A stretch of DNA of 64,000 nucleotides from CAYSZB01 sp964435475 (lineage in GTDB: Bacteria; Chloroflexota; Anaerolineae; Anaerolineales; Anaerolineaceae): assembly GCA_964435475.1 (NCBI GenBank), contig CAYSZB010000003.1:1-64000 (forward strand). The letters run 5' to 3'. Both the position numbers and the translations under genes were made by a program. Positions 44,702-53,020 of this stretch are shown here, in pieces (within the stretch, counting starts at the first letter, position 1; every line of letters starts with the position of its first letter). The notes under the pieces were generated by a model. That model searched no databases, was not told where the DNA came from, and saw nothing but the letters and a program-made list of their open reading frames with translations.

Positions 44702-46303
44702 TTATCTAAACACAACTGGCATAAAAGTCTGCAACATGAACTCATCAGCCCCGACATCATAATTGTCCGGTTCGACGCCGACGGGGCGTATCTGTCCATC
44801 AATGTCGACCCCGCCCTGCCATGAGAAGACCTTATCAATGGCAGCTGAACCTGGCTGGATGTGATAATCACCTGAATCTGGATCGGCCAAGAGTGGATCG
44901 CCGGTAAAAAATTCCGTACCAAATGTTCCATAAGGGGAATTATCATGAAATAGATTCTTTGTTATGGTAAAAGTTGTGGTTGGTGGAAAAATCAGATAAA
45001 TAGCTGCTTCATCAAGAATTTGAGTAAATATATTTCTTTCAATATTGATGTCCGAGTTTTCATCTACCGCTACCCCAACGCTCAATTTTACAAAGGTGTT
45101 ATAACCGACATACACATCCGGATTACCGTTAGTAGTATCGCCTAAAGTGTAGATACCTATGAAGTAGCCATGCCACTCAGCAGGATTGTTTGTCCCAACA
45201 AAGTTATTCATGAACATTACTTCCGCATCACCCAAAACTTCGAGATTAATGTATGTGTCTTCGCGGACGATCTTGTTCATTTGCATGCCTACTATCGTGT
45301 TGCCGTCGCCGATACCTTCGATAAGAATAGATGACAGACCATAATTGCTATGGAACTCGTTATTTTGTATGTAAGCATATTTGGTGTGTTTAAAATAAAT
45401 AGAACTGCCATAAACATTACGTCGAAGGATATTCTCCTGCCAAAGGAAGTCATTATTTACCACCAATATATCTTCAGAATCAACTGCCAGGATTGCTGCC
45501 CCCATGGCATCCAACTTTTCTTTATTACCGGTCAGCTCATTGCCATAAAACAGGTTATCTTCGATCAGAACACCATCGATCGCGCCTGAATCTTCAATGT
45601 AGATCCCACCACCATAGCCCTTGCCCTGCCTGGCTGCCTGGTTAAATTGGAAGGTGTTATTTTTTACAACGAGATGTCCAACCTGCTCCGAATAGAGTCC
45701 GCCTCCCAGGGATACAGCAGTTGTGGTGTCACTGCGGCCGGCGAAATTTGCCCAGATGAAATTATTTCGCAATTCCAGGTGGTCGACTCCCTCAGCAAAG
45801 ATGCCACCTCCACAACCCAGGACAGGTGCGCCAAAGGCGGTGGAACAGGACCCTGGACCGACCCCTTCAGCGTTGCCCTGCAAAATGGTGAAGCCTTCGA
45901 TGGTGACTGTCATGCCGTCGCCGGGAAGTCCCTGGATGGCGATGCCACGCATGGTGTTCTCGGCGCGGATGTTGGAGGTATAAGTCTCCGGGTGGCAGGT
46001 GACCGGCCCTGTAACTGCCCACTCACAGGAGCCTATGATATGCAAGCTTTTGTAAATGTACATAACATAGCTGTCAGACGAAAAGGGGGCATAATAATTC
46101 CCGGATTTTGCCAGGATAGTATCCCCACTGGACGATTTCATCTGAACTGCGTTGTCAATCTTGCATGGGTTTGCCTGGGAACAATCGCCACCACTTCCGG
46201 CCGGAGAGACATACCAGGTATTGACTGCCCTTGGGGCTTCGAGGGGAGCAAAAGATAGCTGGCTCAACAGGAGAACCAGGATCAACACAAACGATTTTTT
46301 CAT
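44702..46303 (-). CDS. Secreted right-handed beta-helix protein, paralogue 6 of 6
   Basis: A 533-residue exported protein with GGAGG six bases before the ATG. Signal peptide KKSFVLILVLLLSQLSF, then WYVSPAGSGGDCSQANPCKIDNAVQM with the shared cysteines. GCGGGIFAEGVDHLEL, LGGGLYSEQVGHLVV and GYGGGIYIEDSGAI form the helix turns, with FWANFAGRSD-like FxxN motifs. It ends DVGADEFMLQTFMPVVFR. It is the outermost gene of the cluster, divergent from the unknown gene at 46489, with 185 bases between. Confidence 0.85.
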   Translation of the reverse strand: MKKSFVLILVLLLSQLSFAPLEAPRAVNTWYVSPAGSGGDCSQANPCKIDNAVQMKSSSGDTILAKSGNYYAPFSSDSYVMYIYKSLHIIGSCEWAVTGPVTCHPETYTSNIRAENTMRGIAIQGLPGDGMTVTIEGFTILQGNAEGVGPGSCSTAFGAPVLGCGGGIFAEGVDHLELRNNFIWANFAGRSDTTTAVSLGGGLYSEQVGHLVVKNNTFQFNQAARQGKGYGGGIYIEDSGAIDGVLIEDNLFYGNELTGNKEKLDAMGAAILAVDSEDILVVNNDFLWQENILRRNVYGSSIYFKHTKYAYIQNNEFHSNYGLSSILIEGIGDGNTIVGMQMNKIVREDTYINLEVLGDAEVMFMNNFVGTNNPAEWHGYFIGIYTLGDTTNGNPDVYVGYNTFVKLSVGVAVDENSDINIERNIFTQILDEAAIYLIFPPTTTFTITKNLFHDNSPYGTFGTEFFTGDPLLADPDSGDYHIQPGSAAIDKVFSWQGGVDIDGQIRPVGVEPDNYDVGADEFMLQTFMPVVFR

Positions 46304-46488
46304 CTTACCTCCTGTTTGCGTAGAGAATGCAGCAACAGCCTGGACGGTATAATTAACCAGACCATGTCATTTCCCTTGTTCTTCGAGTGCGATGGTTTAG
46401 GTTATGATGGAACGAAGGAAGTAATGTGGTGTTCTAGATAATAATAACATTAATTGATGGTGGATTTCAATAGTTAAAGGAAGAATAA

Positions 46489-47496
46489 ATGAGCAAACCT
46501 GATTTGACCTTCTTTTGTGAATTGGAAGCAGCGCCCCTGGAGAAATTCTTCCAGGATCGCTTCATCATGGATGACCTGAAGGCCTTAAATGCCCGCTTGA
46601 GCCTGGGCATCCTGGACCTTTCGGATGAGCGTGCCCAGGTGGTTAAAAAGCTTAACAAGCTGGGAGTGAAGGTGATCGCCTGGCTTTTGCTGCCGAAAAA
46701 CGAAGGTTACTGGTTCAACCTGGATAACCATCCACAGGCTGTGGCGCGCTATGAGGCTTTTAAAGCCTGGAGCGCGGCAAACGAGTTGAAGTGGGATGGC
46801 ATCGGTCTGGACATTGAACCGGACATCAACACCTTCCAGGAGACACGTCACAAGAAGCTCGCCATGCTGCCGGAACTCTTCAAACGGCTTTTGGATGGCA
46901 GGCGGGTCAGGCAGGCACAGGAGGCTTACCGCAAGCTGGTTGAGCAGATGCACGCTGATGGTTTCTATGTAGAGTCATACCACCTGCCATTGATCATCGA
47001 TGAACGCAAAGCGCACTCTACGGTCATACAGCGCCTGGCGGGGTTGGTCGACCTGGAGGTGGATCATGAAGTGCTGATGCTCTATTCGAGCTTCATGCGT
47101 CCGCATGGTCAGGAGATCCTCTGGCAGTACGCCAAAGAGGCGGACTCGGTAGGAATTGGTAACACGGGCGGTGGGGTTGACCTTGAGGGTGTGATCGACG
47201 TGCCCCCGCTGAGCTGGGAGGAGTTTTCGAAGGACCTGAGGCTGGCGCATGCCAGCGGCAAGCCAGTGCACATCTTCTGCCTGGAGGGGTGCGTGGCACA
47301 GGGCTTTCTGGAAAAGTTGTCTACTTTTAACTGGGATGAAAAGGAGGTGGCACCCGGCAGCCTGCTGGTCAGAACGGGGCGGGGGATCCTGCAGACGGTG
47401 TTGTGGAACATGCAGAGGCCCTGGGTGTTGCCGGTGACACTCCTGGGGGTGATCGGTGGCATCCTGGTCATTAGAGACAGGAAGAAACGACAATAA
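46489..47496 (+). CDS. Unknown barrel-like protein with C-terminal membrane anchor
   Basis: A 335-residue protein that I do not recognise. Alternating strands and helices, a strand ending in DGIGLDIEPD (near 105) and a later VESYHLP suggest a TIM-barrel glycosidase-like fold (GH18/GH25-like in shape), with acidic residues that could be catalytic. A single hydrophobic segment (LPVTLLGVIGGILVI) followed by RDRKKRQ ends the protein, so the domain may face either side of the membrane; there is no N-terminal signal peptide. AAAGGAAG precedes the ATG. It is divergent from the beta-helix cluster and could act on the same surface, which is speculation. Confidence 0.7.
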   Translation: MSKPDLTFFCELEAAPLEKFFQDRFIMDDLKALNARLSLGILDLSDERAQVVKKLNKLGVKVIAWLLLPKNEGYWFNLDNHPQAVARYEAFKAWSAANELKWDGIGLDIEPDINTFQETRHKKLAMLPELFKRLLDGRRVRQAQEAYRKLVEQMHADGFYVESYHLPLIIDERKAHSTVIQRLAGLVDLEVDHEVLMLYSSFMRPHGQEILWQYAKEADSVGIGNTGGGVDLEGVIDVPPLSWEEFSKDLRLAHASGKPVHIFCLEGCVAQGFLEKLSTFNWDEKEVAPGSLLVRTGRGILQTVLWNMQRPWVLPVTLLGVIGGILVIRDRKKRQ

Positions 47497-47499
47497 ATA

Positions 47500-47527
47500 A
47501 AACCGCACTGGGTGACCAGTGCGGTTT
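47500..47527. terminator. Bidirectional terminator between the unknown barrel protein and the GPH transporter
   Basis: AACCGCACTGG, loop GTGA, CCAGTGCGGTT then TTT; the minus side also has an A/T-rich flank. Confidence 0.9.
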
Positions 47528-47543
47528 TTGTTGCGCATAGTGA

Positions 47544-48971
47544 TTATTGCTGCAGCTGCTGGAGTTTTTCAGCTTTATCTGCATGCATCTCAAGCACTTT
47601 TTGTTGAACCTGCTTGAGATAACTGCCTTTGAGGGGGTAGAAGATGAGTAAAAAGGCACCCAACAGGCAGGCTACACCAGGTACTATCCCGATGAAGGTC
47701 TTAATGCCAAAAATGGCAGTTTCAGGTTGGTTGATAAAGGTTTGGCCCTGGTTGGAAGCACGGGTGACAAAATTGGTTGCTTCCAGGATGGCAGGAACGA
47801 TCCACAAAGCCACCGATTGGGCGGGTTTGGTGAGCAGGGCATTGACACCAAAGAAGGCACCTTCGCGGCGTACACCTGTGCGCACTTCGTCTTCGTCAGA
47901 CACCTGGGCAAAGAGGACATTGGTGAGGGTCTGTGGCCCGGAAAGGCCAAAACCAGCCATCACCAGGCAGATCGGGATGAGACTCTTGGGAACGAAGGCG
48001 ACAGCAATCAGGCCGATGCCGGCGATCACCAGGAGGAGCTGCTGGGCACCCACGACACCCAGTTTCCTGCGGATCAGGGATGTGATCGGGATGCCGATGA
48101 TCAGGGGGACAAAGACGAAAACCAGCAGGAGGATGACAGGCATCTGCATGACATAATCAGCGAGGTAGAACATGGAGCCGAGGATCAACGAACTCATCAG
48201 GATGGACATGAAGTTGGCAGCGACAAGGACCAGGAAGGATTTACTGCTGAAGGTGTAGCCAATGGCCTTCCAGAGACCGAGCGGTTTATCAACCTGGGTG
48301 AATTCCTTGCGTTCCTTGACCTTGAAAGTGGTAGCCATGATCAGGAGCATACCGACGACAGCCACGACGATCATGGCGATGCGCAAAGGCCATAAGCTGG
48401 TATCCGTGCCGGCTTTGGGACGCACCATATCGGGGATCAGGAAACCAAGCAGCGTGCCTAACATGGCGAAAAGGGAACTGGATATCTGCAACCCGTTGCG
48501 CTCGCTGTCGGACTCGCTGACCTCGGGTAAAAGGGCGGAATAGACCAGGCCGATGATGGTGTAAGCCGTGTCGTAGAGCAACATGGAGCCCAACATCCAG
48601 CCAAAAAGCACCAGCTGGCGTTGGTCACCGATCAAAGCGGTTTTATCCGGGGCAAACCAGACCAGGACGAAGGTCAAGGCCAGGAAGGGGGCAGTGTAAC
48701 GCATGTAGGGAATGCGCCGGCCGAGCTTTGAGCGGGTGCTGTCGGTGATATAGCCAAAAATTGGGTCGTTCAGGGCATTCCAGATCGCATAAACGATGGC
48801 GGCAATGCCGATCCATTTCGCTGTGACACCGAGGTAGTCCTGGTAGAAGCTGGTGAGCAGCCCGCCGTAGATGCCTGAAATAAGCGATGTGCCCAGGGAG
48901 GCAATGCCCCAAACAATCTTGAAGCCCAGGGTGAGCTTTTTGGGTTTTGCTGTGTCCGTACTTGCAGTCAT
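47544..48971 (-). CDS. GPH-type (MFS) cation-sugar symporter
   Basis: A 475-residue 12-helix transporter of the glycoside-pentoside-hexuronide family (melibiose-permease-like). LNDPIFGYITDSTRSKLGRR near residue 60 is the family signature with the acidic residues used for Na+ or H+ coupling, and GGLLTSFYQDYLGVTAKW is typical. The C-terminus is a Gln-rich coiled tail (KLQQLQQ). It lies 28 bases after the ChbG/YdjC deacetylase gene, so it probably imports the oligosaccharide handled by that enzyme. The sugar is unknown. Confidence 0.88.
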   Translation of the reverse strand: MTASTDTAKPKKLTLGFKIVWGIASLGTSLISGIYGGLLTSFYQDYLGVTAKWIGIAAIVYAIWNALNDPIFGYITDSTRSKLGRRIPYMRYTAPFLALTFVLVWFAPDKTALIGDQRQLVLFGWMLGSMLLYDTAYTIIGLVYSALLPEVSESDSERNGLQISSSLFAMLGTLLGFLIPDMVRPKAGTDTSLWPLRIAMIVVAVVGMLLIMATTFKVKERKEFTQVDKPLGLWKAIGYTFSSKSFLVLVAANFMSILMSSLILGSMFYLADYVMQMPVILLLVFVFVPLIIGIPITSLIRRKLGVVGAQQLLLVIAGIGLIAVAFVPKSLIPICLVMAGFGLSGPQTLTNVLFAQVSDEDEVRTGVRREGAFFGVNALLTKPAQSVALWIVPAILEATNFVTRASNQGQTFINQPETAIFGIKTFIGIVPGVACLLGAFLLIFYPLKGSYLKQVQQKVLEMHADKAEKLQQLQQ

Positions 48972-48999
48972 ATGAGTTCTCCTTTTTGATCAAAAATAA

Positions 49000-49902
49000 C
49001 TACATGGATATTGGACTGATAAGGTCTTTAAGTGAGCGGTAGCCGATCACTTGGAACCCTTGTTGCTTGATATATGAACGGGTTTCTTCACTCATGAAGG
49101 TCTGGTAATCCGCGACGCGGGTCGCCCAGGTAATGGTGATGGCACGCAGTTCCGGGGTGTCTTTGGAGGGATGGATGATGAAATGGGTGATGCCCGGTTT
49201 GATGGTGGACAGGATCTTTTTTAGATGACCAAATCGATCCAGGGGATCCCTGGATGACAGACCTGAAAGTCCATCCAGGAGTGGGACACCCATTTCTTCC
49301 AGGTTCAAAATTATCTGGGCAGCCATGGCAGCTGTGGCGGGGTCGATCCCACCATAGGCGATCCATTCCTGCTCACTCAGTCGCGGCAACATCAGGGGCA
49401 GACCATACTGGATGGCCAACTGGATGTAGATCTGCAGGTACTTGGGATGGGCGACAGAGCCCATGTGCGTGTCGATGTGGGTAGGATTGACGCCTTCGCT
49501 GATGGCACGGCTGATCTGGGTGCTCAGTTCAAGCTCAACCGCTTCCGGGTCGCCTGTTTCCTGGACGTCCTCTGAGCGACGGGGGAAGAAACCCTGTGAG
49601 TCAAGCAGCCCGGTGGCGAGGTTGCGCGTGGAAAGCGGCCCCCAACGGTAGGTGTCCCACTCGCTGGTGAGAGTGAGGTGGACGCCCAGGTCAGCTGCGG
49701 GATGCAGACGGGCAAAGCGGGCAGCTTCCAGGGCCCAGGGGCAGGGCATCATGATGGCACCGGATGAGATCAACCCGAAATCGACCAGGTCAGAGAAGGC
49801 ATCAACGCTGGCCTGGCACATGCCGATATCATCGGTGTGGATGATCAGGATGCGATCATCATTGGCAAAACCAAGTTTTTTGAGGACGGGATTAGGTTGC
49901 AT
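49000..49902 (-). CDS. ChbG/YdjC-family carbohydrate deacetylase
   Basis: A 300-residue hydrolase that removes acetyl groups from N-acetylated sugars such as chitooligosaccharides. The metal-binding Asp pair is in IIHTDDIGMCQ (near 26), with LGVHLTLTSEW and THIDTHMGS supplying His ligands. Length is normal. GGAG precedes the ATG. It is the first gene of a two-gene unit with the sugar transporter. The family also contains enzymes acting on other acetyl-sugars, so the substrate is not fixed. Confidence 0.88.
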   Translation of the reverse strand: MQPNPVLKKLGFANDDRILIIHTDDIGMCQASVDAFSDLVDFGLISSGAIMMPCPWALEAARFARLHPAADLGVHLTLTSEWDTYRWGPLSTRNLATGLLDSQGFFPRRSEDVQETGDPEAVELELSTQISRAISEGVNPTHIDTHMGSVAHPKYLQIYIQLAIQYGLPLMLPRLSEQEWIAYGGIDPATAAMAAQIILNLEEMGVPLLDGLSGLSSRDPLDRFGHLKKILSTIKPGITHFIIHPSKDTPELRAITITWATRVADYQTFMSEETRSYIKQQGFQVIGYRSLKDLISPISM

Positions 49903-50092
49903 TCAGGCTCCCTTCAGATAAATTTCCATAATTTTAGCAGACATTTGAGTTGGCGGCGGAAGAATCTGCAGGAAACCGGCAATTGGTGATATGATTTCCC
50001 AGTTGCCTGGGGCATGGGTCATGATTTTACCTATCCTGTGGTGACTTGACTGCCAGAAAAGAGACAATAACATTTTTTTGAGAGTAATTGAT

Positions 50093-50815
50093 TTGAAGAT
50101 CATCATTGTCATTCCAACCTACAACGAAGCTGAAAACCTGCCGATACTGGTCGAGCGCATATTTGCCAACCAGGTGGATGAGCTCTCGATCCTGGTGGTG
50201 GACGACAACAGCCCGGATGGGTGCGGGCGGGTGGCAGATGCACTGCATGAGCAGCATGGTGAGCGGCTCATGGTCGTTCACCGCGAAAAGAAAGAGGGAC
50301 TGGGGCGGGCTTACGTGCAGGGGTTTGACACTGCGCTGTCCCTGGGGGCGGATGTCATAGGCATGATGGACGCGGATCTTTCGCATCCCCCTGAAAAATT
50401 GCCGGAGATGATCCGGGCGCTGGAGCATGCTGACCTGGTGATCGGTTCGCGTTATGTCAAGGGGGGCAGCCTGGACCAGGATTGGCCGTTCTGGCGAAAG
50501 GGATTATCGGGATTTGCCAATTTCTACACACGGACCATCCTCGGTTTGCCGATCAAGGATACAACTGGTGCGTACAGGTTGTGGAAAAAAGCTGCGTTGG
50601 AAAAGATCAAGTTCGCTGATACCCGTTCCAGTGGTTACGTATTCATCGTTGAACTGGCATACCTGGCAAAACTGGCGGGATGCCGGTTTGTGGAAGTGCC
50701 GATCCATTTTAAGGAACGCGAACATGGGGTGTCGAAGATGTCCTTTAAAGTCCAGCTGGAAGCAGCTCTGCGGGTCTGGCAATTGAAACGGGTCTACCGG
50801 AAGGTCAAGCTTTAA
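50093..50815 (+). CDS. Polyprenol-phosphate mannosyltransferase-type GT2
   Basis: A 240-residue GT2 of the soluble DPM1 kind with no membrane tail. IIIVIPTYNEAENLPILVERI at the start is the strongest mark, with VVDDNSPDGCG (near 38), MMDADLSHPPE (near 90) and GSRYVKGG. The end (FKERHGxSKMS-like FKEREHGVSKMSFKV) is typical of the family. The TTG at 50093 is chosen because it starts the conserved motif, but a TTG at 50078 would add five residues and is also possible; neither has a good ribosome binding site. It makes polyprenyl-phosphate-mannose or a relative. Convergent with the amidohydrolase. Confidence 0.88.
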   Translation: MKIIIVIPTYNEAENLPILVERIFANQVDELSILVVDDNSPDGCGRVADALHEQHGERLMVVHREKKEGLGRAYVQGFDTALSLGADVIGMMDADLSHPPEKLPEMIRALEHADLVIGSRYVKGGSLDQDWPFWRKGLSGFANFYTRTILGLPIKDTTGAYRLWKKAALEKIKFADTRSSGYVFIVELAYLAKLAGCRFVEVPIHFKEREHGVSKMSFKVQLEAALRVWQLKRVYRKVKL

Positions 50816-50818
50816 GGT

Positions 50819-52144
50819 TCAGGAAGGGTAGTCAGCCACTTTTTTGTTAAGATCCTTGTGCATCAGGCGGGAAAGGCGTTTTTCAACCTCTTTTTGAATT
50901 AACTGTTTGTCAAGGGTAAGATGTTTGCCATGCTGGTAGAGCAGCCTGCCATTGCAGATAACCGTGTCGACATCAGCAGCACCCAGGTTGTAGACCAGTG
51001 TGGCAGCGGGGTTAAGGTCGGGAAAACTGGCGGTGCGGTCCTTTTTCAACAAAACAATGTCTGCCAGGCAGCCTTCCCTGAGGTTGCCCAGTAAGGGTTG
51101 ACGGAGCACCCTGGCACCTCCCTGGAATGCCAGGTCGAGAATGCCATCCAGGTTCATGACGGTTGCATCCCGGTGGAGATGTTTTTGGGTCAGGGCGGTC
51201 AGGCGCATCTGTTCAAAGAGGTCCAGGTTGCTGCTGCTGGTTGCGCCATCCGTTGCCAGGCCGACCGGGATGCCCAGCCTGGTGTATTCCGGTAGGTTCG
51301 CCAGGCCCATAGCCATAGCCAGGTAGGTTTTGGGTGCCTGGGCGACGCCAACGGGATGGTTGGCTATGATCCCCAGGTCTTCAGGCGTCGGGTAAAGACA
51401 ATGACCGAATATGCAGGGTTGATCAAGGATACCGGCGTCCAACAGGACCTGGACTGGTGACTTGCCATAGCGATCGTATGAAAGCGTGACCTGCTCACGG
51501 GTTTCGGAAACATGCAGGTGGGTGCCGATTTCCATGCGGGATGCCTCTTGTGCACAGCGCTGCAAAAACTGAGGGTCACACAGGTAGGGCGAATGTGGAC
51601 CCAGCCAGGTGGTGATGCGTCCGTCTGCCTTGCCCTGCCAGCGGTCTACGAAATCCAGGGTTTCTTCCAATTTCTGATAACCCTGGTGGCCGAAAACCGC
51701 CCAAACCAGGTTGGCACGCAGCCCGGACTGATCAATCGCCTGGGCGACATGATCCATGAAAAAGTAATGATCTGCCACGCAGGTGATGCCGGCTTCGATC
51801 ATCTCGACTATGCCAAGCATGGCACCCCAATAGACATCCTCCGGGGTCAGGTTGGCTTCGAGGGGAAAGATCACCTTGTTGAACCAGTCGTCTGCGTTAA
51901 GATCCGGTCCGGCATTCCTGAACAGGACCATCGGCACATGGGCGTGGGTGTTGATCATACCTGGAATGGACAACATGCCCCTGGCATCGAGGAACTGGAC
52001 AGAGTTATCGGTTGCTGGATCCGCTGGGCCAACACGGCTGATCAGGTTGCCCTCAACCAGGATGTCCTGGTTTTCAAGAAATGCCGGAATACTGCCATCG
52101 AAGGTCAAAACATCACAACCATGCAGCAAGATCTTGTTACTCAT
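50819..52144 (-). CDS. MtaD-type amidohydrolase (S-adenosylhomocysteine/methylthioadenosine deaminase-like)
   Basis: A 441-residue amidohydrolase. GMINTHAHVPMVLFRN gives the HxH metal pair, and CVADHYFF, THLHVSETREQV and GLATDGATSSSNLDLFEQM complete the MtaD-like active site. Members deaminate 5'-methylthioadenosine, S-adenosylhomocysteine or adenosine; some act on other amines. AAGGA is before the ATG. The downstream gene (50815) is convergent and only three bases away. It is one of three amidohydrolases in the window. Confidence 0.85.
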   Translation of the reverse strand: MSNKILLHGCDVLTFDGSIPAFLENQDILVEGNLISRVGPADPATDNSVQFLDARGMLSIPGMINTHAHVPMVLFRNAGPDLNADDWFNKVIFPLEANLTPEDVYWGAMLGIVEMIEAGITCVADHYFFMDHVAQAIDQSGLRANLVWAVFGHQGYQKLEETLDFVDRWQGKADGRITTWLGPHSPYLCDPQFLQRCAQEASRMEIGTHLHVSETREQVTLSYDRYGKSPVQVLLDAGILDQPCIFGHCLYPTPEDLGIIANHPVGVAQAPKTYLAMAMGLANLPEYTRLGIPVGLATDGATSSSNLDLFEQMRLTALTQKHLHRDATVMNLDGILDLAFQGGARVLRQPLLGNLREGCLADIVLLKKDRTASFPDLNPAATLVYNLGAADVDTVICNGRLLYQHGKHLTLDKQLIQKEVEKRLSRLMHKDLNKKVADYPS

Positions 52145-52183
52145 CGGTTCGGGTCCTTTATTTATAGTGTTATGACTTAAATT

Positions 52184-53020
52184 TTAGGCTTTCTGATCAT
52201 AGGCCCGGGATAATTTCTCCCATTCACTTATGGAAAGAGTCTCTGCGCGCCGTTGGGGGTCAATGCCGGAAATTTCCAGTAAATGGGCAGCTTTATCAGC
52301 TGAAATTGACAGACCTGCTGAAAGTGAGTTGCGCAAGGTTTTTCTTTTTTGGGCAAAACCGGCATGAGCCAGGACGAAAAATGTGTCCAGCAGACGCGGG
52401 GGGATGGCAGGGTCAGGGTAGAGATCTATCTTGATCACACTTGATTCAACATCCGGGACGGGGTAGAAACAACCGGCAGGGATCCTGGAGGCGATTGAGG
52501 GTTTGCCATATATATGAACTGAAAGCGATAAAAGGCTCATTTTTGCATCCCTGGCACAGATACGTTCGGCAACCTCCCGCTGGATGGTGAGAACCATGCG
52601 ATCCGGCCTGGGGTGAGAGCCAAGCAGATGGCGGAGAACAGCCGATGTGATGTAGTACGGGATGTTGGCAACGACGATGTAGTTTTCGGTTGTGATCAAT
52701 TTGGATATGTCCAGCTTAAGAATGTCACCCTGGATGACTTTTACATTGGAAAAAGGTGTTAACACCTCTTTCAGGACGGGGATGAGCTGGTCGTCAATTT
52801 CAACAGCAGTCACCTGCCTGGCTGTGACTGCGAGAAGGCGTGTCAGGCTGCCCAGTCCGGGGCCGATCTCCAGGACTTCATCGCCCGGCTCGATCTCTGC
52901 TGCTTCGATCACCCTTTGCAGGGCGTGGGTATCCACCAGAAAATTTTGCCCCAACTGCTTTTTGGGGTGGAGGTTGTGGTCTTTCAGGATGCGGGTGATA
53001 TTGAGTGGTGCAAGGTTCAT
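52184..53020 (-). CDS. rsmA: 16S rRNA dimethyladenosine transferase RsmA (KsgA)
   Basis: A 278-residue methyltransferase that dimethylates A1518 and A1519 of 16S rRNA. ATG at 53020 begins NLAPLNITRILKDHNLHPKKQLGQNFLVD, the conserved start, and the frame upstream of it is merely open through the preceding gene. The SAM loop EIGPGLGSLTRLL, NIPYYITS (near 115) and LVLTIQREVAERI are RsmA signatures. It overlaps the 3D-domain gene by four bases (ATGA) with no own ribosome binding site, so translation is probably coupled. The order yabE-like then ksgA recalls Firmicutes. Confidence 0.94.
   Translation of the reverse strand: MNLAPLNITRILKDHNLHPKKQLGQNFLVDTHALQRVIEAAEIEPGDEVLEIGPGLGSLTRLLAVTARQVTAVEIDDQLIPVLKEVLTPFSNVKVIQGDILKLDISKLITTENYIVVANIPYYITSAVLRHLLGSHPRPDRMVLTIQREVAERICARDAKMSLLSLSVHIYGKPSIASRIPAGCFYPVPDVESSVIKIDLYPDPAIPPRLLDTFFVLAHAGFAQKRKTLRNSLSAGLSISADKAAHLLEISGIDPQRRAETLSISEWEKLSRAYDQKA

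Noticed and set aside
45647..46258. 203-codon plus-strand frame inside beta-helix paralogue 6
   Set aside because: Antisense to a well-supported secreted protein; composition unlike a real protein.
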